NCBI GenBank assembly: GCA_020310875.1
Contig: CM035416.1
Coordinates: 72,236,983 to 72,300,982, forward strand
DNA from: Ceratopteris richardii
Taxonomy: Eukaryota > Streptophyta > Polypodiopsida > Polypodiales > Pteridaceae
DNA: 64,000 nt
Direction: 5' to 3'
A model generated the notes under the pieces. The model made no database searches and was not told where the DNA came from. It saw only the letters and a program-made list of their open reading frames with translations. A program made the translations under genes and the position numbers. Of this stretch, positions 54,005 to 64,000 are shown piece after piece (the first letter of the stretch is position 1; each line of letters begins with the position of its first letter).

Positions 54005-54091
54005 CATACACATACATATACATATACACATACATATACATATACATATACACATACACATACATATACACATACACATACATATACATAT

Positions 54092-54124
<33 letters not shown>

Positions 54125-54179
54125 TATACATATACACATACATATACATATACATATACACATACATATACATATACAT

Positions 54180-54273
<94 letters not shown>

Positions 54274-54340
54274 ACGTGCACATGGACGCACGTGCGCATG
54301 GGTGTGTGTGTGTGTATGTATGTATATATATATGTATGCA
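53909..54340. repeat. Compound microsatellite (TACATA/TACACA, TA, TG)
   Basis: A long run of TACATA and TACACA hexamers to about 54188, then about 36 TA dinucleotides to 54261, then a TG/TATG tail with CACGTGCGCATG. Open frames on both strands reflect the repeat (His/Ile or Tyr/Val polymers) and are not genes. Confidence 0.95.
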
Positions 54341-54776
54341 TAAAGTGAAGGAAAGTTAAAAAAGCCACCGTTTACCTCTCTTTCTTGCTGTTTAGGGAAA
54401 GAGAAATGAGTGTGCGTCAATGAAAATGGGGGTGTTTGTATACTCAGCATAGTGTTAGTAATATTGGTGCAAACCAATGATTTATTGGATGATTTGTTCC
54501 ATCTTTATCGGTTTTGTTCATTTGTTCCTAAAAAATGCTCAAAAGTAGTAGCGCTCGTAAAGAAAAAACACATGAATAATCATATTTCTTAGGACATCTA
54601 TTCAAAATGTCAATAATGTCGAGGGGTTGATTGTTCATTACATTTTTTATTTTAAGTTGCCCTGCTGTGAAATAATGAAGTTTCCCAATCTTAATCACCC
54701 TCTCATCACCCTCATGCGGGGCCCACTTGGGTTTAAGCTTGTTATTGATCCAAAGGAGAACTTGATGATGCCTGAA

Positions 54777-54799
54777 GGGGGGGGGGGGGGGGGGGGGGG
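54777..54799 (+). repeat. Poly-G run of 23
   Basis: Twenty-three consecutive G. Possible G-quadruplex-forming tract and a likely site of assembly length error. Confidence 0.9.
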
Positions 54800-55961
54800 A
54801 TTTCTTTGTAACGCCATCTAAGCTCTGTTAAAACTTCCCCTGCTTTGTGGGATTTGCGAGGTCCCGTGGGCACTAGTCCCCTTCTCTTGTACTTTTCTTT
54901 CTTTATTTAATTCAAGTCCGGGAGAGTAGGCTAATGCCGAACTTCCTTTATATTAAAAAAAAACAATCTTCACTCGAGAGAAAGGTGGACGGACTTGTGG
55001 AGATAATAGAAATCTCCCCCCTTCGAGGAATGCTTGAATTTTGGGGGGCAAGCATGTTGACTAATGAGCATGGGAAAACCGACAAAACTATGAGGAATGT
55101 CTACTACAAGTCTTATATCTACATGTTTGTTCCCACTAGAGAGAAGACTCTTGATGAGGGAGGAAAATATAAGGCTATATATTCTTATTTTTATGCATGG
55201 AAAATATAAGGCCATATATTCTTATTTTATGTTTGTATTTATCTGTTGCATTATGCATTTCAATTTTGTATGGTCAAAAGATTGTAGGCTGTGACAATTC
55301 ATGCCGCTTGGAAGAGTCTTGTAGGCATGTCTTGTACAGGTTTTATTTATGACCAATCATTCCTTCATATGTATGATGCATGTAATCTACATGTCATTTG
55401 ACTGCTTGACTGTTTGTTTGTCATGTGGGACGACTTTTGATGAGGGAGGAAAATATAAGGCTATATATTCTTATTTTATGAATGGAAAGTGAGAGGACAT
55501 TATTGATCCTTTCCATTTGGTATTGATTGTCCTCTCTTTCAATATCGACGAGGTCATGGATCTTGCGCATGCTAGAGTCATTGGTCAATAGTTGAAGGAC
55601 AAGCAATTAAGCCAAGATTCCATATGCTTGCAAGAATTTAAAATTGGTAGGGGGGACCTAAAAAAGGATGAAGAACATCTCCTCTCATCTGTTTTAGATT
55701 CCATGGCTACATGTGGCATACTTGTGGGTTTCAGTTAGCATTGAACTTCTTCTTTCTTGGGATCTTCTTGCCACCCCAACTATAGGTGGGTTGGTGTTAG
55801 GTTTGGCGATCAACACCCCTTCTCTATGATTTCAATGTACACCCAAACTGTGATCAAGAATGAATCGAAACTTGGAATCTCTTGGATCTCTTCCTTGTTA
55901 TGGATCCTCTCTAGGGACTTCAACATGGTTGAGTTGTTTTTTGAGTTGTGGGAGAGGAAAG
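54800..55961. other. Non-element region with short direct repeats
   Basis: No gene supported. It contains three copies of AAAATATAAGGCTATATATTC or a one-base variant near 55167, 55201 and 55451, two of them preceded by GATGAGGGAGG. An A9 run after CTTCCTTTATATT near 54955 could be the 3' tail of an old LINE or SINE, which is only a guess. Confidence 0.4.
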
Positions 55962-56260
55962 TGTTACCATTAGTGTCCATGTGAAAGGCCAAATGGCCAC
56001 CAGACACTTCTTTGTATATGTTCTTTATTAAAACATATTGTGGTCTGGTCAGTCACAATCTATAAGTTTGACCACATTTTGTAACACCTAAGAAGTCTGT
56101 GTTCGTGCTCCCTGTGTAATGTGTTTTTGTGCGTATTCTGTAGCCTTTGTGAGGAATACCGTGTGCGGCCCTAGGAGCTCGGTTTTCTACTCTAAGGATA
56201 TCATCATGGAGCTCTCGAGAAGGAGAGTGCACTGTGGTACATCAACATCAAAATACTTCA
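55962..56260 (+). repeat. C1 5' LTR (about 299 bp)
   Basis: TGTTACCATTAGTGTCC ... ATACTTCA, homologous to both C2 LTRs. It is followed by the primer-site-like CTAGTATCAGAG at 56261-56272, one mismatch from the initiator tRNA-Met type. Confidence 0.88.
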
Positions 56261-56444
56261 CTAGTATCAGAGAATTTCCACGCAAAATATTTGTTCCTTT
56301 TGTGCGAGCGAAGTGAGCACCCACTCACCCACCCAAGGCTTATGACTAAGGTGGTGACCAAGGCATAGACCTTGGCATACCTTGCCATCCGATTCAATGA
56401 AGTGACCATTGGCACCGCACGAGGAAGGACCTCAATGATCAAGG

Positions 56445-56556
56445 AAAATAGAGGTTCTCGATACTTCCTGGGAGGTCACCCATCCCAGTACTATTCCCCC
56501 CGGAGCTCGCTTAATCATGGCAATCTCTTGCCACTAAGCTACACTCTTGTGGTGTC
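56445..56556 (-). other. 5S rRNA-like/tRNA A-box chimera in C1 leader
   Basis: On the minus strand, a tRNA-type A box TAGCTTAGTGG (about 56537-56547) precedes about 52 bp (56514-56463) that closely match the internal promoter region of plant 5S rRNA: TTAAGCGAGCT, then ATAGTACTGGGATGGGTGACC, then AGGAAGT. A TTTT run follows at 56445-56448. It looks like a Pol III unit or a SINE head. C2 has the same unit. Confidence 0.75.
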
Positions 56557-56750
56557 TGAAGAAGGGGAAAGACTAAGGTGAACATTACCTTGAACATGTT
56601 TTGGTCCCTCAAAGCTTCATTCTTTGTTTTCAAAGCCTGTCTTTGAAGCATTTTTGGGGTGTCTTTTGGAGCCACTTTGGAGTACTTTCGCACATAGTTC
56701 TCTTCACACATGTCCAAGAACGTCAAGAACAATGTTCTTTATACTTCTCC

Positions 56751-57048
56751 TGTTACCATTAGTGTCCATGTGAAAGGCCAAATGGCCACCTAACACTTCT
56801 TTGTATATGTTCTTTAATAAAACATATAGTGGCCTGGTCAGTCACAGATTTGTAAGTTCGAATGCATTTGTAAGACCTAAGAAGTCTGTCTTCGTGCTCC
56901 CTCTGTACTGTGTTTTTTTGCGTATTCTGCAGCTCTGTGCAGAGAACTGTGTGCGGCCTTAGGAGCTTGGTTTTCTACTCCAAGGATATCATCATGGAGC
57001 TCTCAAGAAGGATAGTGCATTGTGGTGCATCGCCATTGAAATACTTCA
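56751..57048 (+). repeat. C2 5' LTR (298 bp)
   Basis: TGTTACC ... ATACTTCA. The TCTCC duplication precedes it and CTAGTATCAGAG (57049-57060) follows as primer-binding site, one mismatch from the TGGTATCAGAG core. Confidence 0.92.
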
Positions 57049-57109
57049 CTAGTATCAGAGTAGTTCGACACAAAAGGTTTCTTCCTTTTGTGCAAGCGAA
57101 GCGAGCACA

Positions 57110-57139
57110 CCCCCCCTCCTCCCCCCCCCCCCCCCCCCC
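57110..57139 (+). repeat. C-rich run
   Basis: Mostly C, with a final run of about 18 C, in the C2 leader. The C1 leader lacks it. Confidence 0.85.
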
Positions 57140-57286
57140 AGCTTCCTCTAAGGCTTATGACTAAGGCAGTGACCAAGGCATAGACCTTGGCATACCTTGT
57201 CATCCGAGTCACCGAAGTCACCATTGGCACCATTGGTCGCATGCGAGGAATGACTTCAACGATCAAGGAAGATAGAGGTTCCTAGT

Positions 57287-57374
57287 ACTTCCGGGAAGGT
57301 CACCCATCCCCATACTGTTCCCCTGGAGCTCGCTTAATTGTGGCAATTTCTTGCCACTAAATACACTCTTGTGG
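57287..57374 (-). other. 5S rRNA-like unit in C2 leader
   Basis: Second copy of the 5S-like segment (57337-57287 on the minus strand), with TTAAGCGAGCTCCAGG, GGGATGGGTGACC and GGAAGT conserved. The A-box region is more worn (GTATTTAGTGG) and the T4 run is lost. It lies at the same leader position as in C1, so the unit was present in their common ancestor. Confidence 0.75.
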
Positions 57375-58284
57375 TGTGTGAAAAAGGGAAAAGACTAACG
57401 TTAACATTACCTTGAACATGTTTTGGTCCCCCAAAGCTTCATTCTTTGCTTTCAAAGCCTATTTTTGAAGCATTTTTGGGGTGTCTTTTGGAGCGATTTT
57501 GGAGTACTTTCACACATAGTTCTCCTCACACAGGTCCAAGAACATCAAGAAGAGTGTTCATTGTACTTCTCTGAAAATAAATATCAACCTTTGGGGTTGT
57601 GTTTTTAGCCATACTTGTAAAACTACAGGTTTCTTGAAAGGTTTTCAGTTTTGGTGGGAGCAGCCGCTGCTAACTTATGCAGGTTTTTTGAGCCTAAAAC
57701 ATTAGAGTTGACAGACACTTGCAGGTGTTGTTGGCTAGTTTTTGGGCTATGCATTCAGACTTTTGGTAGCATTTTACCACATAAATTGAGCACGTACACA
57801 CCATGTACGCTTCTGTGGATACCGCTTATGTACATCCATGTGATCATTGGTATAGCAGTTACGTTTTTGCATAAAGTCTTTTGTGTTTTATAAAGAGGGT
57901 CGTGGTGAGGTTTTCTTAACTAGGAGACACCCAGATGTCAGGGTCTCTTTGGTGATGCAAGTGGAAGACTTACCGAACCTCGCCATAGGAGATGTATGAT
58001 AGTTGTTCATAGGTGCTCGATAAGCGTAGTTGGCTTCTATTGGGTAATTGATTATATGCAGTGGAGTCAGTGATTCACTATGCATGTAAACATGTTAGTA
58101 CTTGCAGTTTTATAATATTTTGACACTAGTCATATGCTCATTTTGTAGAGGATACTCTGGCAGAATTTTTCCAAATTTTTGGTTTAGTCAAGCATACAAT
58201 GCTTGATTTACTCCTTGATACACCGATTCGTTGGTATTTGGACTCTTCTAGCTCCATTATCATTCGATTCAGATCTCTACAATC
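57375..58284 (+). other. C2 leader, rest
   Basis: Untranslated leader up to gag. No gene seen. It is homologous to 62772-63479 of C1 from about 57570 on (AATAAATATCAACCTTTGGGG). Confidence 0.8.
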
Positions 58285-59145
58285 ATGGCATTAGAGGCCT
58301 TAGACACATCTGGTGAATCAAGGCCTAGTGACAGTGTTCCAAGGAGGATCTATAACTTGCAGGGCAAAGACCATTCTGAGATCCAAAAATTTGATGGCAC
58401 AAACTTTGCTCTATGGAAGAATTAGATTAAAGATGTGCAAATTCAAAGGAGGCAATGGAAGCCAGTAAATGGAACTTCAAAGAAGCCTACTGACATGGAT
58501 GAAGATGATTGGGATGAGTTAGATAAAATGGCCATGTCTACCATTCGCTTGCACCTGACAGATAATGTTTACTTTACAGTATTAGACTATGAAAGTGTAG
58601 AGGAGCTTTGGAAGAAGTTATGCAATATATATGAAAAAGAGATGACATCAAATAAAGTGTATTTGATGAGAAAACTATATGACCTTCGTATGAAGGACAC
58701 AAATAGTGTTGTTGCTCATCTAAATGAGTTTGATGCTATATTCTCCCAGTTACAGGCTAAGAAAATGGATATGGATAATGAAATGAAAGTAGTATTGTTG
58801 TTATGAACCTTGCCATCATCATGGGATACGTTTTGCACAACTATTAGCAATAGTGCACTTGGTGGTAAACTCATCTATGATGACATATGTGGAGCACTCT
58901 TGAGTGAGGAGATTCGTGGAAAATCTATGGTTGGCACTCAGAGTGGACATGCATATAATGTTCCTGATTCTTACCAAGGAAAGAATCAGCAATGTGGCAC
59001 GAGCAAGAACAAGGAAAAGAATGTTCAATGGAATAAGAGTAGAAGTAAATCAAGGAAGAGGGATATCGAATGCCATTATTGTCATCAAAAAGGACACATG
59101 AAGAAAGACTGTTATGCATCAAAGAATGCTAAAGGTAAAGGATAG
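58285..59145 (+). pseudogene. gag: C2 gag
   Basis: ATG at 58285 (M-A-L-E-A-L-D-T-S-G). Contains the copia gag blocks K-F-D-G-T-N-F-A-L-W-K, D-E-D-D-W-D-E-L-D and L-N-E-F-D-A-I-F-S-Q-L, and a canonical zinc knuckle C-H-Y-C-H-Q-K-G-H-M-K-K-D-C (C-X2-C-X4-H-X4-C) near 59071-59112. TAG at about 58423 stands where C1 reads CAG and TGA at about 58804 where C1 reads TGC. It ends at TAG near 59143. It would form the particle shell and bind RNA. Confidence 0.93.
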
Positions 59146-60690
59146 AATGTTGATGGGCATGTTAAACAGTTACCTGCACCATCTACTTGGACTATGAAGA
59201 TTGAAGAAATTAATGCTATTTTTGATGATGTTGATGTGTTGACACTTGATAGTATTGTGCCATTGAGGCTCTTATGGATAATTCTCTTTACCACACATGG
59301 ATGTTAGATTATGGTGCTTCTTTCCATGTGACACCACACAGAGAATGGTTCTCTAATTATGCAGCAAAGTCATTTGGTACTGTGAGACTTGGTGACTCTT
59401 ACTAGTGTCACGTTGTGGGGATTGGAGATGTGGTTGTGTAGTTCATTGATGGTTCAAAAGTTACTATGCATAATGTACATCATGTACTTCAGTTATCACG
59501 TAGTTTGATGTCAGTTGGTCAACTTGATGACCTTGGTTACAAGGTGGTCTTCTATTCTCAGTCTTTTCGTATATCAAAGGGCAATATGGTTATTGCAAAA
59601 GGAAGAAAAGTTGGCTCACTTTATCTTTATTCGTATCACAGAAAGAACACTTGTTAGATGTTACTGAACAACCTATGGCTTGTATTTGGCATGGTCATTT
59701 GGGCCATATATCTCATAGTGGAATGGAAAATCTTTCTCGTTCTGGCTACCTACCTGTGTTATCTTCCTCCGATTTTTCATTTTGTGAGCATTGGCAATGT
59801 GGAAAAAATGTGCATAGAATGCATATTGAATCTTCAATTCAACCTTTAGATCCCATTCATACAGATGTGTGTGGTCCTATGCCCACTAGGTCCTTAGGTG
59901 TTTCTCTTTACTTTCTCACTTTCATAGATGATGCTACTAGAAAAGTTTGGGTATATCCTATAAAATTGAGGGATGAGGTGTTCCCCTAATTTCAAAAAAT
60001 GGCTTGGTTCATTTGAGACTGAAAAAGGAGCTAAGCTCAAGGCTTTACGTTTAGATAATGGGGGTCAGCATACCTCACATGAATTCAGCCTTTTCTATGA
60101 GTCTAGAGGCATTCGTAGAGATTTTACAACTCCTTATACCCCAGTACAGAATGGTGTAGTTGAAAGGATGAATAGAACTATTCTAGATAGATTAGTTTCT
60201 ATGTTGCATCATGCAAACCTCTCACAAGTCTTTTGGGCAGAAGCAATATTGACTATGATTCATGTGATTAGCCTTTCACCTCGTACTGCCAAAGGTCTGA
60301 AAGTGGCACAAGAGTTATGGATAGGGAAGCCACCATATTATGATCATCTTCGGGTTTTTGGGTGTGAAGCATATGTTCATATACCCAAGAATCTTAGATA
60401 AAAGTTGGACCATAAGTCAAAGAAATGCATTTTTCTTGGATATGGTCGAGAAGGAAAATTTGGATATCGCTTATGGGATCCTGAAACACGATTAGTGATC
60501 AGAAGTAGTGATGTCATTTTCAATGAGTCTAAGATGCACAAACAACTAATTAAGGAGGTTGAAGTGAGAAGAGTGGTGTTTGAGGATACTAGTCCTCTAG
60601 TTAGCATGCATAAAAAAATGTTGCACATAGGGATGTTCAAGAGACCGTCCGATCAGATCAGTCTGCACATGTTCCTATTTAGCAACCATT
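59146..60690 (+). pseudogene. pol: C2 protease and integrase
   Basis: Protease remnant at about 59300-59350 has W-M-L-D-Y-G-A-S-F-H; the catalytic DSGA is changed to DYGA. Integrase shows H-G-H-L-G-H-I-S, a damaged zinc motif C-E-H-W-Q-C where C-E-x-C is usual, then the core with H-T-D-V-C-G-P near 59860, L-R-L-D-N-G-G near 60050 and N-G-V-V-E-R-M-N-R-T near 60150. The C-terminal copia block G-C-E-A-Y-V-H-I-P, followed by C-I-F-L-G-Y, is at 60362-60440. Stops near 59403, 59441, 59655 and 60400 and a frameshift around 59985 break it. Confidence 0.93.
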
Positions 60691-62321
60691 GAGACACTCT
60701 GCACGTGTTTCACATCCACCTGATAGATATGTTCCACGTTTAGATTTCGTTATCCTAACAGATGCCGGTGAGCCTTCTTGCTGCAAAGAGGCTATGCAGA
60801 CAGAGGATCATGTCAAGTGGGAGCGTGCCATGAAGAGTGAATTGGATTCTATTCACAAGAATGGTACTTGGATTTAGTACCTTTGCCAAAGGGCAGGAAA
60901 GCTTTACCATGTAAATGGGTATATAAGCTGAAATTGACATCAGACAGTGCTTCTCCAAAGTATAAAGCACAAATTGTTGCAAAGGGTTTTAAGCAACAAC
61001 ATGGTGTTGATTTCGAGGAAATCTTCTCTCTAATGGTCAAGATGACTACCCTACGCATGTTGCTTGGAATTGTTGCAATGGAGGACTTAGAGCTAGTCCA
61101 AATGGATGTGAAAAATGCTTTCTTGCATGGAGATCTTATATATGAGATCTATATGGAACAACCAGAAGGTTATGTAGTTCTTGGCAAGGAAAGTCTAGTT
61201 TCTAAGCTCAAGAAGAGCTTGTATGGACTTAAACAATCCCTTAGACAATGGTAGCAAAAGTTTGATGCTTTTATGAAGTTTGAAGGCTATTCTCGAAGCA
61301 ATTAGGATCATTGTCTCTACACAAAGAGATGCTCAGATGGCAACTTGATATGCTTGATACTTTATGTGGATGATATGTTGATTGCTGGGAAGTCCTCTTA
61401 TGACTTGTCGATTCTCAAAAAGAATTTGAGTCAGACATTTGATATGAAGGATGTGGGGGATGCCAAACATATTCTTGGCATGGGCATTACTCGTGATAGG
61501 AGTAAAAGATGCATATAATTGTCTCAAAGTGAGTACATATCCAAAGTACTTCACAGATTCAATATGCAGGGTGGAAAGGCATTGAGTACACCTTTACCCA
61601 CATATAGGAAATTGAGCGAGGATCATTGCCCCAAATCAGATGAAGAAAAGGAATTCATGACCAAAATTCCCTATCAATCTACTGTTGGTAATCTCATGTA
61701 TACTATGGTAGCTACGGACCAGACATTGCATTTGTAGTGGGAGTTGTGAGGAGATATATGTCTAATCCTAGCAAGAAACATTGGGAAGCGTGCAAGATGA
61801 TTTTAGAATATGTGAGTGGCACTAAGGATAAGTTTCTATGCTTCAATAGAGGGAAAGCATCCATTATTGGTTACACAAATTCGGACTATGCTGGTTTCAT
61901 AGACAATGGTAAATCTACGTCAGGGTACATTTTTCATTTTGTTGGAGGTGCTATCTCTTGGAGATCTCGTCTTCAAGAATGTACAACTGTTTCCACCACA
62001 GAAGCAGAGTATGTTGCAGCAAGTGAGGCATGTAAGGAAGCATTGTGGCTTTGTCATCTTGCTTGTGATATGGGTTTACCTTAGCATGTACCTCGTTTTC
62101 TTAATGATAGTTAGAGTGCCATTGCTTTGGCTAAGAATCTGGTCTATCATGCAAAGACCAAGCACATTGAGGTGAGGTATCACTTCATTAGAGATTGCTT
62201 AGCCCTTGAGGACATTATTCTTGAGAAGGTTCACACTCAGGATAATGCTGCAGATGCTTTGACTAAAGCTCTACCACATAATAGATTTCGACACTGTTGT
62301 CACTTGATGGGGGTTACTTGA
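60690..62321 (+). pseudogene. pol: C2 reverse transcriptase and RNase H
   Basis: RT begins with the W-x-x-A-M-K-S-E-L-D-S-I block near 60820 and has L-P-C-K-W-V-Y-K-L-K, Q-M-D-V-K-N-A-F-L-H-G near 61100, L-Y-G-L-K-Q-S, and the catalytic L-Y-V-D-D-M near 61360. RNase H has G-Y-T-N-S-D-Y-A-G near 61870, S-G-Y-I-F, T-E-A-E-Y-V-A-A near 62000 and A-D-A-L-T-K-A-L-P near 62250. TAG or other stops occur near 61252, 61302, 61516, 61735, 62082 and 62112. Confidence 0.94.
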
Positions 62322-62468
62322 TTCATGATCTTAAACAGTCACTTTTATACTGTGTAACATGCCCATCAAGTGGTAGGTATAGTTTGTATACTTACACTCA
62401 GGTATTCTTTATCATTCTTTATTTTTCTCCCACAACTACTTTGACCATATTGGCCTTTAGTGGGAGAT
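62322..62468 (+). promoter_or_regulatory. C2 3' untranslated region and polypurine tract
   Basis: Ends in AGTGGGAGAT just before the TGTTATC start of the 3' LTR, the usual polypurine tract form of copia elements. Confidence 0.85.
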
Positions 62469-62766
62469 TGTTATCATTAGTGTCCATGTGAAAGGCCAAA
62501 TGGCCACCGGACACTTCTTTATATATGTTCTTTAATAGAACGTATAGTGGTCTCGTCAGTCACAGATTTGTAAGTATGAACACATTTGTAAGACCTAAGA
62601 AGTTTGTCTTCGTGCTCCCTCTATACTGTGTTTTTTTGCATATTTTGCAGCTCTGTGCGGAGTACTCTGTACGCCCTTAAGAGCTCGGTTTTCTACTCTA
62701 AGGATATCATCGTGGAGCTCTCGAGAAGGAGAGTGCACTGTGGTGCATCACCATCGAAATACTTCA
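62469..62766 (+). repeat. C2 3' LTR (298 bp)
   Basis: TGTTATCATTAGTGTCC ... ATACTTCA, followed directly by the TCTCC target duplication at 62767-62771 rather than by a primer site, which marks it as the outer end of C2. Confidence 0.92.
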
Positions 62767-62771
62767 TCTCC

Positions 62772-63479
62772 GACAATAAATATCAACCTTTGGGGATGTG
62801 TTTTCAGCCACATTCGTAAAACTATAGGTTTTGTGTTTTTTGTTTTAGTGGGAGCATCCACTATAAACTATGTAGATTTTTTGAGCCTAAAACATCAGAC
62901 TTAACAGAAACTTGCAGGCGTTGTTGGTAGGTAGTTTTTGGGCCATGCATTCAGCCTTTTAGTATCATTTTACTGCATATATTGAGCACATAAACACCAT
63001 GTATGCTTCTATGGATATCGCTTACATACGTCCATGTGGTCATTCATATAGCGGTTACATTTTTTTGCATAAACCTTTTACGTTTGATAAAGAGGGTTGT
63101 GGTGAGGTTTTCTTAACTGGGAGAACCAGATGTCGGGGTCTCTTCGGTGAGGCAGGTGGAAGACTTCCCCAGCCTCACCATAGGAGATGTATGATAGTGG
63201 TTTATAGGTGATCAATAAGCCTGATAGGCTTCTATTGGGTAACTGATTATATGCAATGGAGTCAGTGATTCACTATGCAAGTAAACATGTCAATAATTGT
63301 AGTTCTATGATATTTTGACATTGGTCATATGCTCATTTTTTAGAGGATATTCTGGCAAAATTTTTCCAGATTCTTGGTTTTGTCAACTATACAATGGCCG
63401 ATTTACTCCTTGATACACTTATTCATTGGTGTTTGGACTCTTCGAGCTCCATTATTATTATATTCAGTTCTTTACCATC
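62772..63479 (+). other. C1 leader, second part
   Basis: Continues the C1 leader after C2, homologous to 57570-58284 of C2. No gene seen. Confidence 0.85.
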
Positions 63480-64000
63480 ATGGCATCAGTCACATCTAGT
63501 GGATCAGGATCTAGTACCAGTGTTCCAAGTAGGAGCTATAACCTGTAGGGGAAAGATCATTTTGAGACTCGAAAATTTGATGGCACAAACTTTGCTCTAT
63601 GGAAGAATCAGATTAAATATATGATGATTCAAAGGAGGCAATGGAAGCCAGTAAATTGAACTCCAAAAAAGCCTACTGACATGGATGAAGATGATTGGGA
63701 TGAGTTAGATGAAATGGCCAGGTCTACCATTCACTTGCACCTCGCAGATAATGTTTACTTTACAATATTAGACTCTGAAAGTGTGAAGGAGCTTTGGAAG
63801 AAGTTATGCAATGCATATGAAAAAGAGACAATATTAAATAAAGTGTATCTGAGTGAGAAAATTATATGACCTTCACATGGACAGAGATAGTGTAGCTGCT
63901 CATCTAAATGAGTTTGATGCTATATTCTCCCAGTTATAAACTCGGAAAATGGATATGGATAATGAAATGAAAGCAGAATTGTTGTTATGCACCTTTCCAT
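63480..64000 (+). pseudogene. gag: C1 gag, partial at window edge
   Basis: ATG at 63480 (M-A-S-V-T-S-S-G-S). Close to C2 gag, with K-F-D-G-T-N-F-A-L-W-K-N-Q, D-E-D-D-W-D-E-L-D and L-W-K-K-L-C-N. Stops near 63547 (TAG) and 63657 (TGA) and a shift near 63865 inactivate it. It continues beyond the window. Confidence 0.92.

Larger units (their letters stand above)
56751..62766 (+). mobile_element. C2: complete but decayed Ty1/copia (Tork-like) element
   Basis: LTRs at 56751-57048 and 62469-62766, target duplication TCTCC on both sides, primer-site-like sequence, polypurine tract, and gag, protease, integrase, RT and RNase H in copia order. Length 6.0 kb. The LTRs differ at about 30 of 298 positions, so the insertion is much older than E4 or E5. 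K-F-D-G-T-N-F-x-L-W-K in gag and L-Y-V-D-D-M in RT are typical of the Tork/Tnt1 branch. Confidence 0.95.
55962..64000 (+). mobile_element. C1: Ty1/copia element interrupted by C2, runs off right edge
   Basis: The 5' LTR (55962-56260), primer site and leader to 56750 are followed by the inserted sibling C2, then the leader resumes at 62772 and gag starts at 63480. The split is proved by the TCTCC target duplication around C2 (56746-56750 and 62767-62771) and by the uninterrupted equivalent leader in C2. gag has stops, so C1 is inactive. The rest lies beyond the window. Confidence 0.9.

Noticed and set aside
53817..54477. Long open frames (up to 211 codons) on both strands
   Set aside because: They are translations of the TACATA/TA/TG microsatellite, giving His/Ile and Tyr/Val polymers with no other content.
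55757..55984. Short frame before C1
   Set aside because: Overlaps the C1 LTR start, has no recognisable motif and no homolog elsewhere in the window.
55962..57048. TRIM or Cassandra-type small element with 5S sequence
   Set aside because: The two LTRs belong to different nested copia elements, as shown by the TCTCC duplication around C2, and the 5S-like unit lies in the leader and not in the LTR.
62469..64000. Tandem LTR-internal-LTR-internal copia array from unequal recombination
   Set aside because: The 3' LTR of C2 is followed by a target duplication and mid-leader sequence of C1 without a primer site, which fits nested insertion instead.

Overview
This 64 kb window looks like intergenic chromatin from a vascular plant with a repeat-rich genome. 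I found no cellular gene. Almost everything is LTR retrotransposon sequence, stacked in nested insertions. The evidence for a plant is Ty3/gypsy polyproteins of the kind found in plants, a tRNA-Asp-type primer-binding site (TGGCGCCGTTGCCGGGG) as in the plant Athila/Tat group, a Tork-like Ty1/copia element, and many Gln codons turned into TAG, often in CAG context, as expected where plants methylate CHG sites. The species cannot be named from sequence alone; a gymnosperm or other large-genome plant would fit.

Layout, with names used below. E1 (1-4660, minus) is the 3' part of a gypsy element that runs off the left edge. It meets E2 (about 4661-52135, plus) head to head; E2 is a related gypsy element with its 5' end missing and is the host for two later insertions. 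E3 (13560-29602, minus; target duplication CACCT) and E4 (30085-50130, minus; AACCC) both landed in the same long 3' reading frame of E2. E4 was then hit in its reverse transcriptase by E5 (35821-42492, plus; AATGG), a non-coding LTR element. E2 resumes at 50136 and ends with its 3' LTR at 52135. From 52136 to 55961 lie tandem repeats, AT-rich DNA and microsatellites. From 55962 on, a copia element C1 is interrupted in its leader by a sibling copia, C2 (56751-62766; TCTCC); C1 gag resumes at 63480 and leaves the window.

The gypsy family (E1-E4) has an unusual architecture. One frame encodes gag with three zinc knuckles of C-X2-C-X3-H-X4-C spacing, a first retropepsin, RT, RNase H, an integrase preceded by two tandem HHCC zinc-binding modules, then a second DSGA retropepsin-like domain after the integrase, then a tail with repeated I-W-V-P-K motifs. 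E1-E3 carry a further sense-strand frame, ORF2 (about 1,300 codons: globular N-terminal domain, Pro/Ser/Thr-rich stretch, coiled coil, C-terminal domain), preceded by a candidate splice acceptor. E4 lacks ORF2 but shares the rest. A perfect hairpin GTCTGTC-N6-GACAGAC sits just before the polypurine tract in E2, E3 and E4, and the 5' leaders of E3 and E4 hold different tandem repeats sharing the palindrome ATCGCGAT.

A second theme is RNA polymerase III-type signals inside LTR elements. Each E5 LTR carries a tRNA-like A box, B box and T4 run, and the E5 leader holds four antisense tRNA-like modules spaced 164-173 bp apart, each followed by a T run. The copia leaders hold an antisense chimera of a tRNA-type A box and the 5S rRNA internal promoter region.

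LTR divergence estimated by eye gives relative ages: E5 (2 differences in 428 bp) and E4 (5 in 626) are recent, E3 is similar over the surviving part, and C2 (about 10 percent) is old. All coding copies carry stops or frameshifts; E4 is closest to intact, with two TAG codons plus the E5 insertion.
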